Positions 42,738 through 58,083 of a DNA stretch of 64,000 nucleotides are shown one piece after another. The translations under genes and the position numbers were made by a program. The notes under the pieces are model-generated. The model searched no databases and had not been told where the DNA came from. It saw nothing but the letters and a program-made list of their open reading frames with translations. This stretch comes from Lycorma delicatula (lineage: Eukaryota > Arthropoda > Insecta > Hemiptera > Fulgoridae), in the NCBI RefSeq assembly GCF_047948215.1, contig NC_134455.1:321524147-321588146 (forward strand), written 5' to 3'. Every line of letters begins with the position of its first letter. The first letter of the stretch is position 1.

Positions 42738-44357
42738 TCAAGTGTATTAATATTAAACGACAACCTTGATATTCTACAAAGAAATAATTATAAATCGCCC
42801 AAAACACTAAAACATGTGATGTTATTTGTATGTTAGTGGATAATGTTCATCTAATCATATCTATAGGATATCCTAACTGTGTGTCATCCTAACAAAACAA
42901 AACAAAACCAACAGCAATATTTAGTTTGTATTTTAATAGAAGGAGTACTCGGCTTGAATGCTGGAACACTTGAGTTTAAAATCAGAGAATTTGGGTACCA
43001 CTAAAACAACCTGGTGGATATTACTTTAAAAGAATGATGATTGCTAAAATTTATTTAAATGTTAAACAAAACAAATTAATAATTTATATCCATGGATACT
43101 ATACTAATTTAAAATTTATTTCCATGGATACTATATATTTATATTTAACTAGTTACAAATAAAATGATTTTCATAACGTCAGATGAGATTCTCTGTCATG
43201 CTTATTTGTATAAATATTAATTGCAAATATTTTTTCCCGAATAATAAATGTTTTTATAAACGTATTCATATAACACTCTGCAAAATTAAAAGGAAAAATA
43301 CCCACAATTATTAAAAACCTTAATTTTTAACATTGTAAAAATAAATAATTATACCACTAACGTTTAAAATATTACAAAAGATAATTATTACAAACAATAA
43401 TTGTTTTAATGATATAACATTTAATAATTATTATTTTTATATCATTAAAACAATACAAAAAAATTATACATTTGAAAAAAACTAGGTTTTTTTATTACTC
43501 TTGTTAAAATTGATTAATACAATAGTTGAAATAAATATCAAATAATTTAACTTTTATCATTTCTTTATATATAGCATGAATTTTACAGCGATTTTCATAC
43601 CCAAAAAAAGGTAATGCTATCATACTAGAAGCAAACATAAAACTAATAGACCAGTACCAATCTGTTTCTTTATATTACAACACAATAAAAATTTGATTCC
43701 ACTATCAGATCATGAACTCTATTGACAAACATTGCTTTGACCGGGAGGATTGCCACAACTGTTCTTCTAGGGTAATCACAAGATTAATCATAGTTGACCC
43801 TCGAGTGGTCATATGTGCTAATACATTTTCAGAGTAAGCTGCATAATAAGGCAGAAACCATTTACTAAACTGATTAGGAAAAACAAATCATAAAATTCAA
43901 AGGAACCCTTTTTAAAAAAAAATATATGAATTCTTTATTAACTGCATGGAAATTATAAATCATAGTGTTAATTGATATCTTGAAAAACTTGAACAGTTTA
44001 TTTTATAGACACTTAAAATTTCAATAACTATATTCTGGAATGTTTTTTTCTCACTTTTACCTGTTCTGCCTTCAGCAATCCATTGAAGTATTGCTTATGT
44101 CGATGAAAGAGGATGATATTAACTGCACTTAATTGAAACCCAACCTTAAAACTTCTCTTATTTTTGAAAAACAGTTATATTTTTATTACAGTACCTTTTG
44201 TGTTTTTGAGCCGAAGTAATGACACAATTATGAGAATTGTACACTACAGTTTATAATATCATTGTAATCTTTCAATAACAGTTGGTACTTTTAACACATG
44301 TGCGCACATGCTCATGCTCACAAATATAAAATGAACGCAATTTCAGTCACCATACTT
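42738..44357. repeat. Satellite unit U26, 1620 bp
   Basis: Equals U23 in length and markers. First unit of the second 5618-bp trimer. Confidence 0.95.
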
Positions 44358-45979
44358 TCAAGTGTATTAATATTAAACGACAACCTTGATATTCTACAAT
44401 GAAATAAATAATTATAAATCGCCCAAAACACTAAAACATGTGATGATATTTGTATGTTAGTGGATAATGTTCATCTAATCATATCTATAGGATATCCTAA
44501 CTGTGTGTCATCCTAACAAAACAAAACAAAACCAACAGCAATATTTAGTTTGTAATTTAATAGAAGGAGTACTCGGCTTGAATGCTGGAACACTTGAATT
44601 TAAAATCAGAGAATTTGGGTACCACTAAAACAACCTGGTGGATATTACTTTAAAAGAATGATGATTGCTAAAATTTATTTAAATGTTAAACAATACAAAT
44701 AATAATTTATATCCATGGATACTATACTAATTTAAAATTTATTTCCATGGATACTATATATTTATATTTAACTAGTTACAAATAAAATGATTTTCATAAC
44801 GTCAGATGAGATTCTCTGTCATGCTTATTTGTATAAATATTAATTGCAAATATTTTTTCCCGAATAATAAATGTTTTTATGAACGTATTCATATAACACT
44901 CTGCAAAATTAAAAGGAAAAATACCCACAATTATTAAAAACCTTAATTTTTAACATTGTAAAAATAAATAATTATACCACTAACGTTTAAAATATTACAA
45001 AAGATAATTATTACAAACAATAATTGTTTTAATGATATAACATTTAATAATTATTATTTTTATATCATTAAAACAATACAAAAAAATTATACATTTGAAA
45101 AAACTAGGTTTTTTTATTACTCTTGTTAAAATTGATTAATACAATAGTTGAAATAAATATCAAATAATTTAACTTTTATCATTTCTTTATATATAGCATG
45201 AATTTTACAGCGATTTTCATACCCAAAAAAAGGTAATGCTATCATACTAGAAGCAAACATAAAACTAATAGACCAGTACCAATCTGTTTCTTTATATTAC
45301 AACACAATAAAAATTTGATTCCACTATCAGATCATGAACTCTATTGACAAACATTGCTTTGACCGGGAGGATTGCCACAACTGTTCGTCTAGGGTAATCA
45401 CAAGATTAATCATAGTTGACCCTCGAGTGGTCATATGTGCTAATACATTTTCAGAGTAAGCTGCATAATAAGGCAGAAACCATTTACTAAACTGATTAGG
45501 AAAAACAAATCATAAAATTCAAAGGAACCCTTTTCCATAAAAAATATATAAATTCTTTATTAACTGCATGGAAATTATAAATCATAGTGTTAATTGATAT
45601 CTTGAAAAACTTGAACAGTTTATTTTATAGACACTTAAAATTTCAATAACTATATTCTGGAATGTTTTTTTCTCACTTTTACCTGTTCTGCCTTCAGCAA
45701 TCCATTGAAGTATTGCTTATGTCGATGAAAGAGGATGATATTAACTGCACTTAATTGAAACCCAACCTTAAAACTTCTCTTATTTTTGAAAAACAGTTAT
45801 ATTTTTATTACAGTACCTTTTGTGTTTTTGAGCCGAAGTAATGACACAATTATGAGAATTGTACACTACAGTTTATAATATCATTGTAATCTTTCAATAA
45901 CAGTTGGTACTTTTAACACATGTGCGCACATGCTCATGCTCACAAATATAAAATGAACGCAATTTCAGTCACCATACTT
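44358..45979. repeat. Satellite unit U27, 1622 bp
   Basis: Equals U24 in length and markers. I noticed one difference: U24 has AAAATTAATAGG where U27 has AAAATTAAAAGG. Second unit of the second trimer. Confidence 0.95.
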
Positions 45980-48355
45980 TCAAGTGTATTAATATTAAAC
46001 GACAACCTTGATATTCTACAATGAAATAAATAATTATAAATCGCCCAAAACACTAAAACATGTGATGATATTTGTATGTTAGTGGATAATGTTCATCTAA
46101 TCATATCTATAGGATATCCTAACTGTGTGTCATCCTAACAAAACAAAACAAAACCAACAGCAATATTTAGTTTGTAATTTAATAGAAGGAGTACTCGGCT
46201 TGAATGCTGGAACACTTGAATTTAAAATCAGAGAATTTGGGTACCACTAAAACAACCTGGTGGATATTACTTTAAAAGAATGATGATTGCTAAAATTTAT
46301 TTAAATGTTAAACAATACAAATAATAATTTATATCCATGGATACTATACTAATTTAAAATTTATTTCCATGGATACTATATATTTATATTTAACTAGTTA
46401 CAAATAAAATGATTTTCATAACGTCAGATGAGATTCTCTGTCATGCTTATTTGTATAAATATTAATTGCAAATATTTTTTCCCGAATAATAAATGTTTTT
46501 ATGAACGTATTCATATAACACTCTGCAAAATTAAAAGGAAAAATACCCACAATTATTAAAAACCTTAATTTTTAAGAGTGTAAATATAAATAATTATACC
46601 ACTAACGTTTAAAATATTACAAAAGATAATTATTATAAACAATAATTGTTTTAATGATATAACATTTAATAATTATTATTTTTATATCATTAAAACAATA
46701 CAAAAAAATTATACATTAAAAAAAACTAGGTTTTTTTATTATTCTTGGTAAAATTGATTAATACAATAGCTTAAATAAATATCAAATAATTTACCTTTTA
46801 TCATTTCTTTATATATAGCATGAATTTTACAGCGATTTTCATACCCAAAAAGAGGTAATGCTATCATACTAGAAGCAAACATAAAACTAATAGACCAGTA
46901 CCAATCTGTTTCTTTATATTACAACACAATAAAAATTTGATTCCACTATCAGATCATGAACTCTATTGACAAACATTGCTTTGACCAGGAGGATTGCTAC
47001 AACGGTTCTTCTAGGGTAATCACAAGAATAATCATAGTTGACCCTCGAGTGGTCTTATTTGCTAATAAATTTTCAGAGTAAGCTGCATAATAAGGCAGAA
47101 ACCATTTACTAAACAGATTAGGAAAAAAAAATCATAAAATTCAAAGGAACCCTTTTCCATAAAAAATATATGAATTCTTTATTAACTGCATGGAAATTAT
47201 AAACCATAGTTTTAATTGATGTCTTGAAAAACTTGAACAGTTTATTTTATAGACACTTAAAATTTCAATAACTATATTCTGGAATGTGTTTTTCTCACTT
47301 TTACCTGTTCTGCCTTCAGCAATCCATTGAAGTATTGCTTATGTCGATGAAAGAGGATGATATTAACTGCGCTTAATTGAAACCCAACCTTAAAACTTCT
47401 CTTATTAGTGGATGAACCCTGTAACTGTCGACTTGTAAATCAGCTGATTTGGAAAGACACTTTCACCACTATACCAACCAGGTGGATATTCTAGAATGTT
47501 AAAAAATGATAATTGTTCAAATTTATTTAAAATTACAAACAACAATACAAATTTATATTAGAAATAAAAATTTATTTCTATGGAAACTATATATTTATAT
47601 TCCTTTAGTTTTATTTAATATGTGTTAAATAAGATTAGATGTTATCTTTTTTAATGCTAATTTTTATAAATCTTATTAAATAGTAATTCACTTTCCAAAA
47701 TCCAGGTAATTTAGACATAATTTTTTAAATATCTTTAAAACAATAAAAAATAGTAATTATCACACTCTAATTTCGGCAAACCCTCTAAAATTTGATGACA
47801 GATTAGATGTTTCTAAAATCTCTTGAAATAAACAAAAATATTAACAATTGATTTCCTGACAGATTAATTAAAGTAGTTTATACCTATAATTTTTTCAATA
47901 ATTATAATATAATAAAAAAAAATATTACATAAATTATTTGATTTTTACATTAAAATTATTTGTAAAAATAAATATGTTAATTACATTATTAATGAAATCA
48001 GTTGGGTAAGATTTTTGTAATGTTATTTTTTGCTTCTCTTATGGAACCCTGAAACATTGTGTACAATCTGTCAAATATATTTAACAAGTATTTTTTTTAA
48101 AGTGAGTTCTAAATTATAAGAGTTTTTGACCTAGTGTCTTACTGTTTTATATGTAACAATCCTTTTTTTGAAAAACAGTTATATTTTTATTACAGTACCT
48201 TTTGTGTTTTTGAGCCAAAGTAATGACACAATTATGAGAATTGTACACTACAGTTTATAATATCATTGTAATCTTTCAATAACTGTTGGTACTTTTAACA
48301 CATGTGCGCACATGCTCACAAATATAAAATGAACGCAATTTCAGTCACCATACTT
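45980..48355. repeat. Satellite unit U28, 2376 bp, long form
   Basis: Equals U25 in length, with the 760-bp segment at 47407-48166. It differs by TTATTTGTAAAAA in the segment and by ACAGTACCTTTTG and GAGCCAAAG after it. The tail markers suggest an exchange at or just after the segment end. Confidence 0.95.
47407..48166. repeat. 760-bp long-form segment in U28
   Basis: Same boundaries and length. Marked by TTATTTGTAAAAATAAATA, shared with U30. Confidence 0.93.
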
Positions 48356-49976
48356 TCAAGTGTATTTAATTAAACGACAACCTTGATATTCTACAAAGAA
48401 ATAAATAATTATAAATCGCCCAAAACACTAAAACATGTGATGTTATTTGTATGTTAGTGGATAATGTTCATCTAATCATATCTATAGGATATCCTAACTG
48501 TGTGTCATCCTAACAAAACAAAACAAAACCAACAGCAATATTTAGTTTGTATTTTAATAGAAGGAGTACTCGGCTTGAATGCTGGAACACGAGTTTAAAA
48601 TCAGAGAATTTGGGTACCACTAAAACAACCTGGTGGATATTACTTTAAAAGAATGATGATTGCTAAAATTTATTTAAATGTTAAACAAAACAAATTAATA
48701 ATTTATATCCATGGATACTATACTAATTTAAAATTTATTTCCATGGATACTATATATTTATATTTAACTAGTTACAAATAAAATGATTTTCATAACGTCA
48801 GATGAGATTCTCTGTCATGCTTATTTGTATAAATATTAATTGCAAATATTTTTTCCCGAATAATAAATGTTTTTATAAACGTATTCATATAACACTCTGC
48901 AAAATTAAAAGGAAAAATACCCACAATTATTAAAAACCTTAATTTTTAACATTGTAAAAATAAATAATTATACCACTAACGTTTAAAATATTACAAAAGA
49001 TAATTATTACAAACAATAATTGTTTTAATGATATAACATTTAATAATTATTATTTTTATATCATTAAAACAATACAAAAAAATTATACATTTGAAAAAAA
49101 CTAGGTTTTTTTATTACTCTTGTTAAAATTGATTAATACAATAGTTGAAATAAATATCAAATAATTTAACTTTTATCATTTCTTTATATATAGCATGAAT
49201 TTTACAGCGATTTTCATACCCAAAAAAAGGTAATGCTATCATACTAGAAGCAAACATAAAACTAATAGACCAGTACCAATCTGTTTCTTTATATTACAAC
49301 ACAATAAAAATTTGATTCCACTATCAGATCATGAACTCTATTGACAAACATTGCTTTGACCGGGAGGATTGCCACAACTGTTTTTCTAGGGTAATCACAA
49401 GATTAATCATAGTTGACCCTCGAGTGGTCATATGTGCTAATACATTTTCAGAGTAAGCTGCATAATAAGGCAGAAACCATTTACTAAACTGATTAGGAAA
49501 AACAAATCATAAAATTCAAAGGAACCCTTTTTAAAAAAAAATATATGAATTCTTTATTAACTGCATGGAAATTATAAATCATAGTGTTAATTGATATCTT
49601 GAAAAACTTGAACAGTTTATTTTATAGACACTTAAAATTTCAATAACTATATTCTGGAATGTTTTTTTCTCACTTTTACCTGTTCTGCCTTCAGCAATCC
49701 ATTGAAGTATTGCTTATGTCGATGAAAGAGGATGATATTAACTGCACTTAATTGAAACCCAACCTTAAAACTTCTCTTATTTTTGAAAAACAGTTATATT
49801 TTTATTACAGTACCTTTTGTGTTTTTGAGCCGAAGTAATGACACAATTATGAGAATTGTACACTACAGTTTATAATATCATTGTAATCTTTCAATAACAG
49901 TTGGTACTTTTAACACATGTGCGCACATGCTCATGCTCACAAATATAAAATGAACGCAATTTCAGTCACCATACTT
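48356..49976. repeat. Satellite unit U29, 1621 bp
   Basis: Same marker set as U18 (GTGTATTTAATTAAACG, GGAACACGAGTTT, terminal CATGCTCATGCTCAC), with a private AACTGTTTTTCTAGGG. Confidence 0.95.
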
Positions 49977-52333
49977 TCAAGTGTATTAATATTAAACGAC
50001 AACCTTGATATTCTACAATGAAATAAATAATTATAAATCGCCCAAAACACTAAAACATGTGATGATATTTGTATGTTAGTGGATAATGTTCATCTAATCA
50101 TATCTATAGGATATCCTAACTGTGTGTCATCCTAACAAAACAAAACAAAACCAACAGCAATATTTAGTTTGTAATTTAATAGAAGGAGTACTCGGCTTGA
50201 ATGCTGGAACACTTGAATTTAAAATCAGAGAATTTGGGTACCACTAAAACAACCTGGTGGATATTACTTTAAAAGAATGATGATTGCTAAAATTTATTTA
50301 AATGTTAAACAATACAAATAATAATTTATATCCATGGATACTATACTAATTTAAAATTTATTTCCATGGATACTATATATTTATATTTAACTAGTTACAA
50401 ATAAAATGATTTTCATAACGTCAGATGAGATTCTCTGTCATGCTTATTTGTATAAATATTAATTGCAAATATTTTTTCCCGAATAATAAATGTTTTTATG
50501 AACGTATTCATATAACACTCTGCAAAATTAAAAGGAAAAATACCCACAATTATTAAAAACCTTAATTTTTAAGAGTGTAAATATAAATAATTATACCACT
50601 AACGTTTAAAATATTACAAAAGATAATTATTATAAACAATAATTGTTTTAATGATATAACATTTAATAATTATTATTTTTATATCATTAAAACAATACAA
50701 AAAAATTATACATTAAAAAAAACTAGGTTTTTTTATTATTCTTGGTAAAATTGATTAATACAATAGCTTAAATAAATATCAAATAATTTACCTTTTATCA
50801 TTTCTTTATATATAGCATGAATTTTACAGCGATTTTCATACCCAAAAAGAGGTAATGCTATCATACTAGAAGCAAACATAAAACTAATAGACCAGTACCA
50901 ATCTGTTTCTTTATATTACAACACAATAAAAATTTGATTCCACTATCAGATCATGAACTCTATTGACAAACATTGCTTTGACCGGGAGGATTGCTACAAC
51001 GGTTCTTCTAGGGTAATCACAAGAATAATCATAGTTGACCCTCGAGTGGTCTTATTTGCTAATAAATTTTCAGAGTAAGCTGCATAATAAGGCAGAAACC
51101 ATTTACTAAACAGATTAGGAAAAAAAAATCATAAAATTCAAAGGAACCCTTTTCCATAAAAAATATATGAATTCTTTATTAACTGCATGGAAATTATAAA
51201 CCATAGTTTTAATTGATGTCTTGAAAAACTTGAACAGTTTATTTTATAGACACTTAAAATTTCAATAACTATATTCTGGAATGTGTTTTTCTCACTTTTA
51301 CCTGTTCTGCCTTCAGCAATCCATTGAAGTATTGCTTATGTCGATGAAAGAGGATGATATTAACTGCGCTTAATTGAAACCCAACCTTAAAACTTCTCTT
51401 ATTAGTGGATGAACCCTGTAACTGTCGACTTGTAAATCAGCTGATTTGGAAAGACACTTTCACCACTATACCAACCAGGTGGATATTCTAGAATGTTAAA
51501 AAATGATAATTGTTCAAATTTATTTAAAATTACAAACAACAATACAAATTTATATTAGAAATAAAAATTTATTTCTATGGAAACTATATATTTATATTCC
51601 TTTAGTTTTATTTAATATGTGTTAAATAAGATTAGATGTTATCTTTTTTAATGCTAATTTTTATAAATCTTATTAAATAGTAATTCACTTTCCAAAATCC
51701 AGGTAATTTAGACATAATTTTTTAAATATCTTTAAAACAATAAAAAATAGTAATTATCACACTCTAATTTCGGCAAACCCTCTAAAATTTGATGACAGAT
51801 TAGATGTTTCTAAAATCTCTTGAAATAAACAAAAATATTAACAATTGATTTCCTGACAGATTAATTAAAGTAGTTTATACCTATAATTTTTTCAATAATT
51901 ATAATATAATAAAAAAAAATATTACATAAATTATTTGATTTTTACATTAAAATTATTTGTAAAAATAAATATGTTAATTACATTATTAATGAAATCAGTT
52001 GGGTAAGATTTTTGTAATGTTATTTTTTGCTTCTCTTATGGAACCCTGAAACATTGTGTACAATCTGTCAAATATATTTAACAAGTATTTTTTTTAAAGT
52101 GAGTTCTAAATTATAAGAGTTTTTGACCTAGTGTCTTACTGTTTTATATGTAACAATCCTTTTTTTGAAAAACAGTTATATGTGTTTTTGAGCCGAAGTA
52201 ATGACACAATTATGAGAATTGTACACTACAGTTTATAATATCATTGTAATCTTTCAATAACAGTTGGTACTTTTAACACATGTGCGCACATGCTCACAAA
52301 TATAAAATGAACGCAATTTCAGTCACCATACTT
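49977..52333. repeat. Satellite unit U30, 2357 bp, long form
   Basis: Long form with the 760-bp segment at 51404-52163. A private deletion of about 20 bp just after it joins CAGTTATA directly to TGTGTTTTTGAG. It has edge-like alleles, but GACCGGGAGG at the site where U25 and U28 have GACCAGGAGG. Confidence 0.95.
51404..52163. repeat. 760-bp long-form segment in U30
   Basis: Same boundaries and length, with the TTATTTGTAAAAATAAATA variant of U28. A 20-bp deletion follows immediately after CAGTTATA. Confidence 0.93.
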
Positions 52334-53947
52334 TCAAGTGTATTAATATTAAACGACAACCTTGATATTCTACAAAGAAATAATTATAAATCGCCCAAAA
52401 CACTAAAACATGTGATGTTATTTGTATGTTAGTGGATAATGTTCATCTAATCATATCTATAGGATATCCTAACTGTGTGTCATCCTAACAAAACAAAACA
52501 AAACCAACAGCAATATTTAGTTTGTATTTTAATAGAAGGAGTACTCGGCTTGAATGCTGGAACACTTGAGTTTAAAATCAGAGAATTTGGGTACCACTAA
52601 AACAACCTGGTGGATATTACTTTAAAAGAATGATGATTGCTAAAATTTATTTAAATGTTAAACAAAACAAATTAATAATTTATATCCATGGATACTATAC
52701 TAATTTAAAATTTATTTCCATGGATACTATATATTTATATTTAACTAGTTACAAATAAAATGATTTTCATAACGTCAGATGAGATTCTCTGTCATGCTTA
52801 TTTGTATAAATATTAATTGCAAATATTTTTTCCCGAATAATAAATGTTTTTATAAACGTATTCATATAACACTCTGCAAAATTAAAAGGAAAAATACCCA
52901 CAATTATTAAAAACCTTAATTTTTAACATTGTAAAAATAAATAATTATACCACTAACGTTTAAAATATTACAAAAGATAATTATTACAAACAATAATTGT
53001 TTTAATGATATAACATTTAATAATTATTATTTTTATATCATTAAAACAATACAAAAAAATTATACATTTGAAAAAAACTAGGTTTTTTTATTACTCTTGT
53101 TAAAATTGATTAATACAATAGTTGAAATAAATATCAAATAATTTAACTTTTATCATTTCTTTATATATAGCATGAATTTTACAGCGATTTTCATACCCAA
53201 AAAAAGGTAATGCTATCATACTAGAAGCAAACATAAAACTAATAGACCAGTACCAATCTGTTTCTTTATATTACAACACAATAAAAATTTGATTCCACTA
53301 TCAGATCATGAACTCTATTGACAAACATTGCTTTGACCGGGAGGATTGCCACAACTGTTCTTCTAGGGTAATCACAAGATTAATCATAGTTGACCCTCGA
53401 GTGGTCATATGTGCTAATACATTTTCAGAGTAAGCTGCATAATAAGGCAGAAACCATTTACTAAACTGATTAGGAAAAACAAATCATAAAATTCAAAGGA
53501 ACCCTTTTTAAAAAAAAATATATGAATTCTTTATTAACTGCATGGAAATTATAAATCATAGTGTTAATTGATATCTTGAAAAACTTGAACAGTTTATTTT
53601 ATAGACACTTAAAATTTCAATAACTATATTCTGGAATGTTTTTTTCTCACTTTTACCTGTTCTGCCTTCAGCAATCCATTGAAGTATTGCTTATGTCGAT
53701 GAAAGAGGATGATATTAACTGCACTTAATTGAAACCCAACCTTAAAACTTCTCTTATTTTTGAAAAACAGTTATATTTTTATTACAGTACCTTTTGTGTT
53801 TTTGAGCCAAAGTAATGACACAATTATGAGAATTGTACACTACAGTTTATAATATCATTGTAATCTTTCAATAACTGTTGGTACTTTTAACACATGTGCG
53901 CACATGCTCACAAATATAAAATGAACGCAATTTCAGTCACCATACTT
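52334..53947. repeat. Satellite unit U31, 1614 bp
   Basis: Short form of the U17 type (AAGAAATAATTATAAATC, CCCTTTTTAAAAAAAA, GAGCCAAAG at the end). Confidence 0.95.
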
Positions 53948-55561
53948 TCAAGTGTATTAATATTAAACGACAACCTTGATATTCTACAAAGAAATAAATA
54001 ATTATAAATCGCCCAAAACACTAAAACATGTGATGTTATTTGTATGTTAGTGGATAATGTTCATCTAATCATATCTATAGGATATCCTAACTGTGTGTCA
54101 TCCTAACAAAACAAAACAAAACCAACAGCAATATTTAGTTTGTATTTTAATAGAAGGAGTACTCGGCTTGAATGCTGGAACACTTGAGTTTAAAATCAGA
54201 GAATTTGGGTACCACTAAAACAACCTGGTGGATATTACTTTAAAAGAATGATGATTGCTAAAATTTATTTAAATGTTAAACAAAACAAATTAATAATTTA
54301 TATCCATGGATACTATACTAATTTAAAATTTATTTCCATGGATACTATATATTTATATTTAACTAGTTACAAATAAAATGATTTTCATAACGTCAGATGA
54401 GATTCTCTGTCATGCTTATTTGTATAAATATTAATTGCAAATATTTTTTCCCGAATAATAAATGTTTTTATAAACGTATTCATATAACACTCTGCAAAAT
54501 TAAAAGGAAAAATACCCACAATTATTAAAAACCTTAATTTTTAACATTGTAAAAATAAATAATTATACCACTAACGTTTAAAATATTACAAAAGATAATT
54601 ATTACAAACAATAATTGTTTTAATGATATAACATTTAATAATTATTATTTTTATATCATTAAAACAATACAAAAAAATTATACATTTGAAAAAAACTAGG
54701 TTTTTTTATTACTCTTGTTAAAATTGATTAATACAATAGTTGAAATAAATATCAAATAATTTAACTTTTATCATTTATATATAGCATGAATTTTACAGCG
54801 ATTTTCATACCCAAAAAAAGGTAATGCTATCATACTAGAAGCAAACATAAAACTAATAGACCAGTACCAATCTGTTTCTTTATATTACAACACAATAAAA
54901 ATTTGATTCCACTATCAGATCATGAACTCTATTGACAAACATTGCTTTGACCGGGAGGATTGCCACAACTGTTCTTCTAGGGTAATCACAAGATTAATCA
55001 TAGTTGACCCTCGAGTGGTCATATGTGCTAATACATTTTCAGAGTAAGCTGCATAATAAGGCAGAAACCATTTACTAAACTGATTAGGAAAAACAAATCA
55101 TAAAATTCAAAGGAACCCTTTTTAAAAAAAAATATATGAATTCTTTATTAACTGCATGGAAATTATAAATCATAGTGTTAATTGATATCTTGAAAAACTT
55201 GAACAGTTTATTTTATAGACACTTAAAATTTCAATAACTATATTCTGGAATGTTTTTTTCTCACTTTTACCTGTTCTGCCTTCAGCAATCCATTGAAGTA
55301 TTGCTTATGTCGATGAAAGAGGATGATATTAACTGCACTTAATTGAAACCCAACCTTAAAACTTCTCTTATTTTTGAAAAACAGTTATATTTTTATTACA
55401 GTACCTTTTGTGTTTTTGAGCCAAAGTAATGACACAATTATGAGAATTGTACACTACAGTTTATAATATCATTGTAATCTTTCAATAACTGTTGGTACTT
55501 TTAACACATGTGCGCACATGCTCACAAATATAAAATGAACGCAATTTCAGTCACCATACTT
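53948..55561. repeat. Satellite unit U32, 1614 bp
   Basis: Short form like U31, but with AAGAAATAAATAATTATAA at the start and a private 4-bp loss, TTATCATTTATATATAGC. Confidence 0.95.
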
Positions 55562-57176
55562 TCAAGTGTATTAATATTAAACGACAACCTTGATATTCTA
55601 CAAAGAAATAAATAATTATAAATCGCCCAAAACACTAAAACATGTGATGTTATTTGTATGTTAGTGGATAATGTTCATCTAATCATATCTATAGGATATC
55701 CTAACTGTGTGTCATCCTAACAAAACAAAACAAAACCAACAGCAATATTTAGTTTGTATTTTAATAGAAGGAGTACTCGGCTTGAATGCTGGAACACGAG
55801 TTTAAAATCAGAGAATTTGGGTACCACTAAAACAACCTGGTGGATATTACTTTAAAAGAATGATGATTGCTAAAATTTATTTAAATGTTAAACAAAACAA
55901 ATTAATAATTTATATCCATGGATACTATACTAATTTAAAATTTATTTCCATGGATACTATATATTTATATTTAACTAGTTACAAATAAAATGATTTTCAT
56001 AACGTCAGATGAGATTCTCTGTCATGCTTATTTGTATAAATATTAATTGCAAATATTTTTTCCCGAATAATAAATGTTTTTATAAACGTATTCATATAAC
56101 ACTCTGCAAAATTAAAAGGAAAAATACCCACAATTATTAAAAACCTTAATTTTTAACATTGTAAAAATAAATAATTATACCACTAACGTTTAAAATATTA
56201 CAAAAGATAATTATTACAAACAATAATTGTTTTAATGATATAACATTTAATAATTATTATTTTTATATCATTAAAACAATACAAAAAAATTATACATTTG
56301 AAAAAACTAGGTTTTTTTATTACTCTTGTTAAAATTGATTAATACAATAGTTGAAATAAATATCAAATAATTTAACTTTTATCATTTCTTTATATATAGC
56401 ATGAATTTTACAGCGATTTTCATACCCAAAAAAAGGTAATGCTATCATACTAGAAGCAAACATAAAACTAATAGACCAGTACCAATCTGTTTCTTTATAT
56501 TACAACACAATAAAAATTTGATTCCACTATCAGATCATGAACTCTATTGACAAACATTGCTTTGACCGGGAGGATTGCCACAACTGTTCGTCTAGGGTAA
56601 TCACAAGATTAATCATAGTTGACCCTCGAGTGGTCATATGTGCTAATACATTTTCAGAGTAAGCTGCATAATAAGGCAGAAACCATTTACTAAACTGATT
56701 AGGAAAAACAAATCATAAAATTCAAAGGAACCCTTTTCCATAAAAAATATATAAATTCTTTATTAACTGCATGGAAATTATAAATCATAGTGTTAATTGA
56801 TATCTTGAAAAACTTGAACAGTTTATTTTATAGACACTTAAAATTTCAATAACTATATTCTGGAATGTTTTTTTCTCACTTTTACCTGTTCTGCCTTCAG
56901 CAATCCATTGAAGTATTGCTTATGTCGATGAAAGAGGATGATATTAACTGCACTTAATTGAAACCCAACCTTAAAACTTCTCTTATTTTTGAAAAACAGT
57001 TATATTTTTATTACAGTACCTTTTGTGTTTTTGAGCCAAAGTAATGACACAATTATGAGAATTGTACACTACAGTTTATAATATCATTGTAATCTTTCAA
57101 TAACTGTTGGTACTTTTAACACATGTGCGCACATGCTCACAAATATAAAATGAACGCAATTTCAGTCACCATACTT
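55562..57176. repeat. Satellite unit U33, 1615 bp
   Basis: Short form with GGAACACGAGTTT. The right part has U24-type alleles (CTGTTCGTCTAGGG, ATATATAAATTC), so it is mosaic. Confidence 0.94.
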
Positions 57177-57701
57177 TCAAGTGTATTTAATTAAACGACA
57201 ACCTTGATATTCTACAAAGAAATAAATAATTATAAATCGCCCAAAACACTAAAACATGTGATGTTATTTGTATGTTAGTGGATAATGTTCATCTAATCAT
57301 ATCTATAGGATATCCTAACTGTGTGTCATCCTAACAAAACAAAACAAAACCAACAGCAATATTTAGTTTGTATTTTAATAGAAGGAGTACTCGGCTTGAA
57401 TGCTGGAACACGAGTTTAAAATCAGAGAATTTGGGTACCACTAAAACAACCTGGTGGATATTACTTTAAAAGAATGATGATTGCTAAAATTTATTTAAAT
57501 GTTAAACAAAACAAATTAATAATTTATATCCATGGATACTATACTAATTTAAAATTTATTTCCATGGATACTATATATTTATATTTAACTAGTTACAAAT
57601 AAAATGATTTTCATAACGTCAGATGAGATTCTCTGTCATGCTTATTTGTATAAATATTAATTGCAAATATTTTTTCCCGAATAATAAATGTTTTTATAAA
57701 C

Positions 57702-58083
57702 GTATTCATATAACACTCTGCAAAATTAAAAGGAAAAATACCCACAATTATTAAAAACCTTAATTTTTAACATTGTAAAAATAAATAATTATACCACTAA
57801 CGTTTAAAATATTACAAAAGATAATTATTACAAACAATAATTGTTTTAATGATATAACATTTAATAATTATTATTTTTATATCATTAAAACAGTATTCAT
57901 ATAACACTCTGCAAAATTAAAAGGAAAAATACCCACAATTATTAAAAACCTTAATTTTTAACATTGTAAAAATAAATAATTATACCACTAACGTTTAAAA
58001 TATTACAAAAGATAATTATTACAAACAATAATTGTTTTAATGATATAACATTTAATAATTATTATTTTTATATCATTAAAACA
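57702..58083. repeat. 191-bp tandem duplication inside U34
   Basis: GTATTCATATAACACTCTGC starts at 57702 and again at 57893. The first copy ends exactly after the right arm of the 18-bp inverted repeat (ATTAAAACA), then jumps back to GTATTC. The two copies look identical by eye. Confidence 0.9.

Larger units (their letters stand above)
42738..48355. repeat. Higher-order trimer copy 2 (U26-U28), 5618 bp
   Basis: Repeats U23-U25 in unit lengths and markers, with very few differences seen (for example AAAATTAATAGG against AAAATTAAAAGG). Confidence 0.92.
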
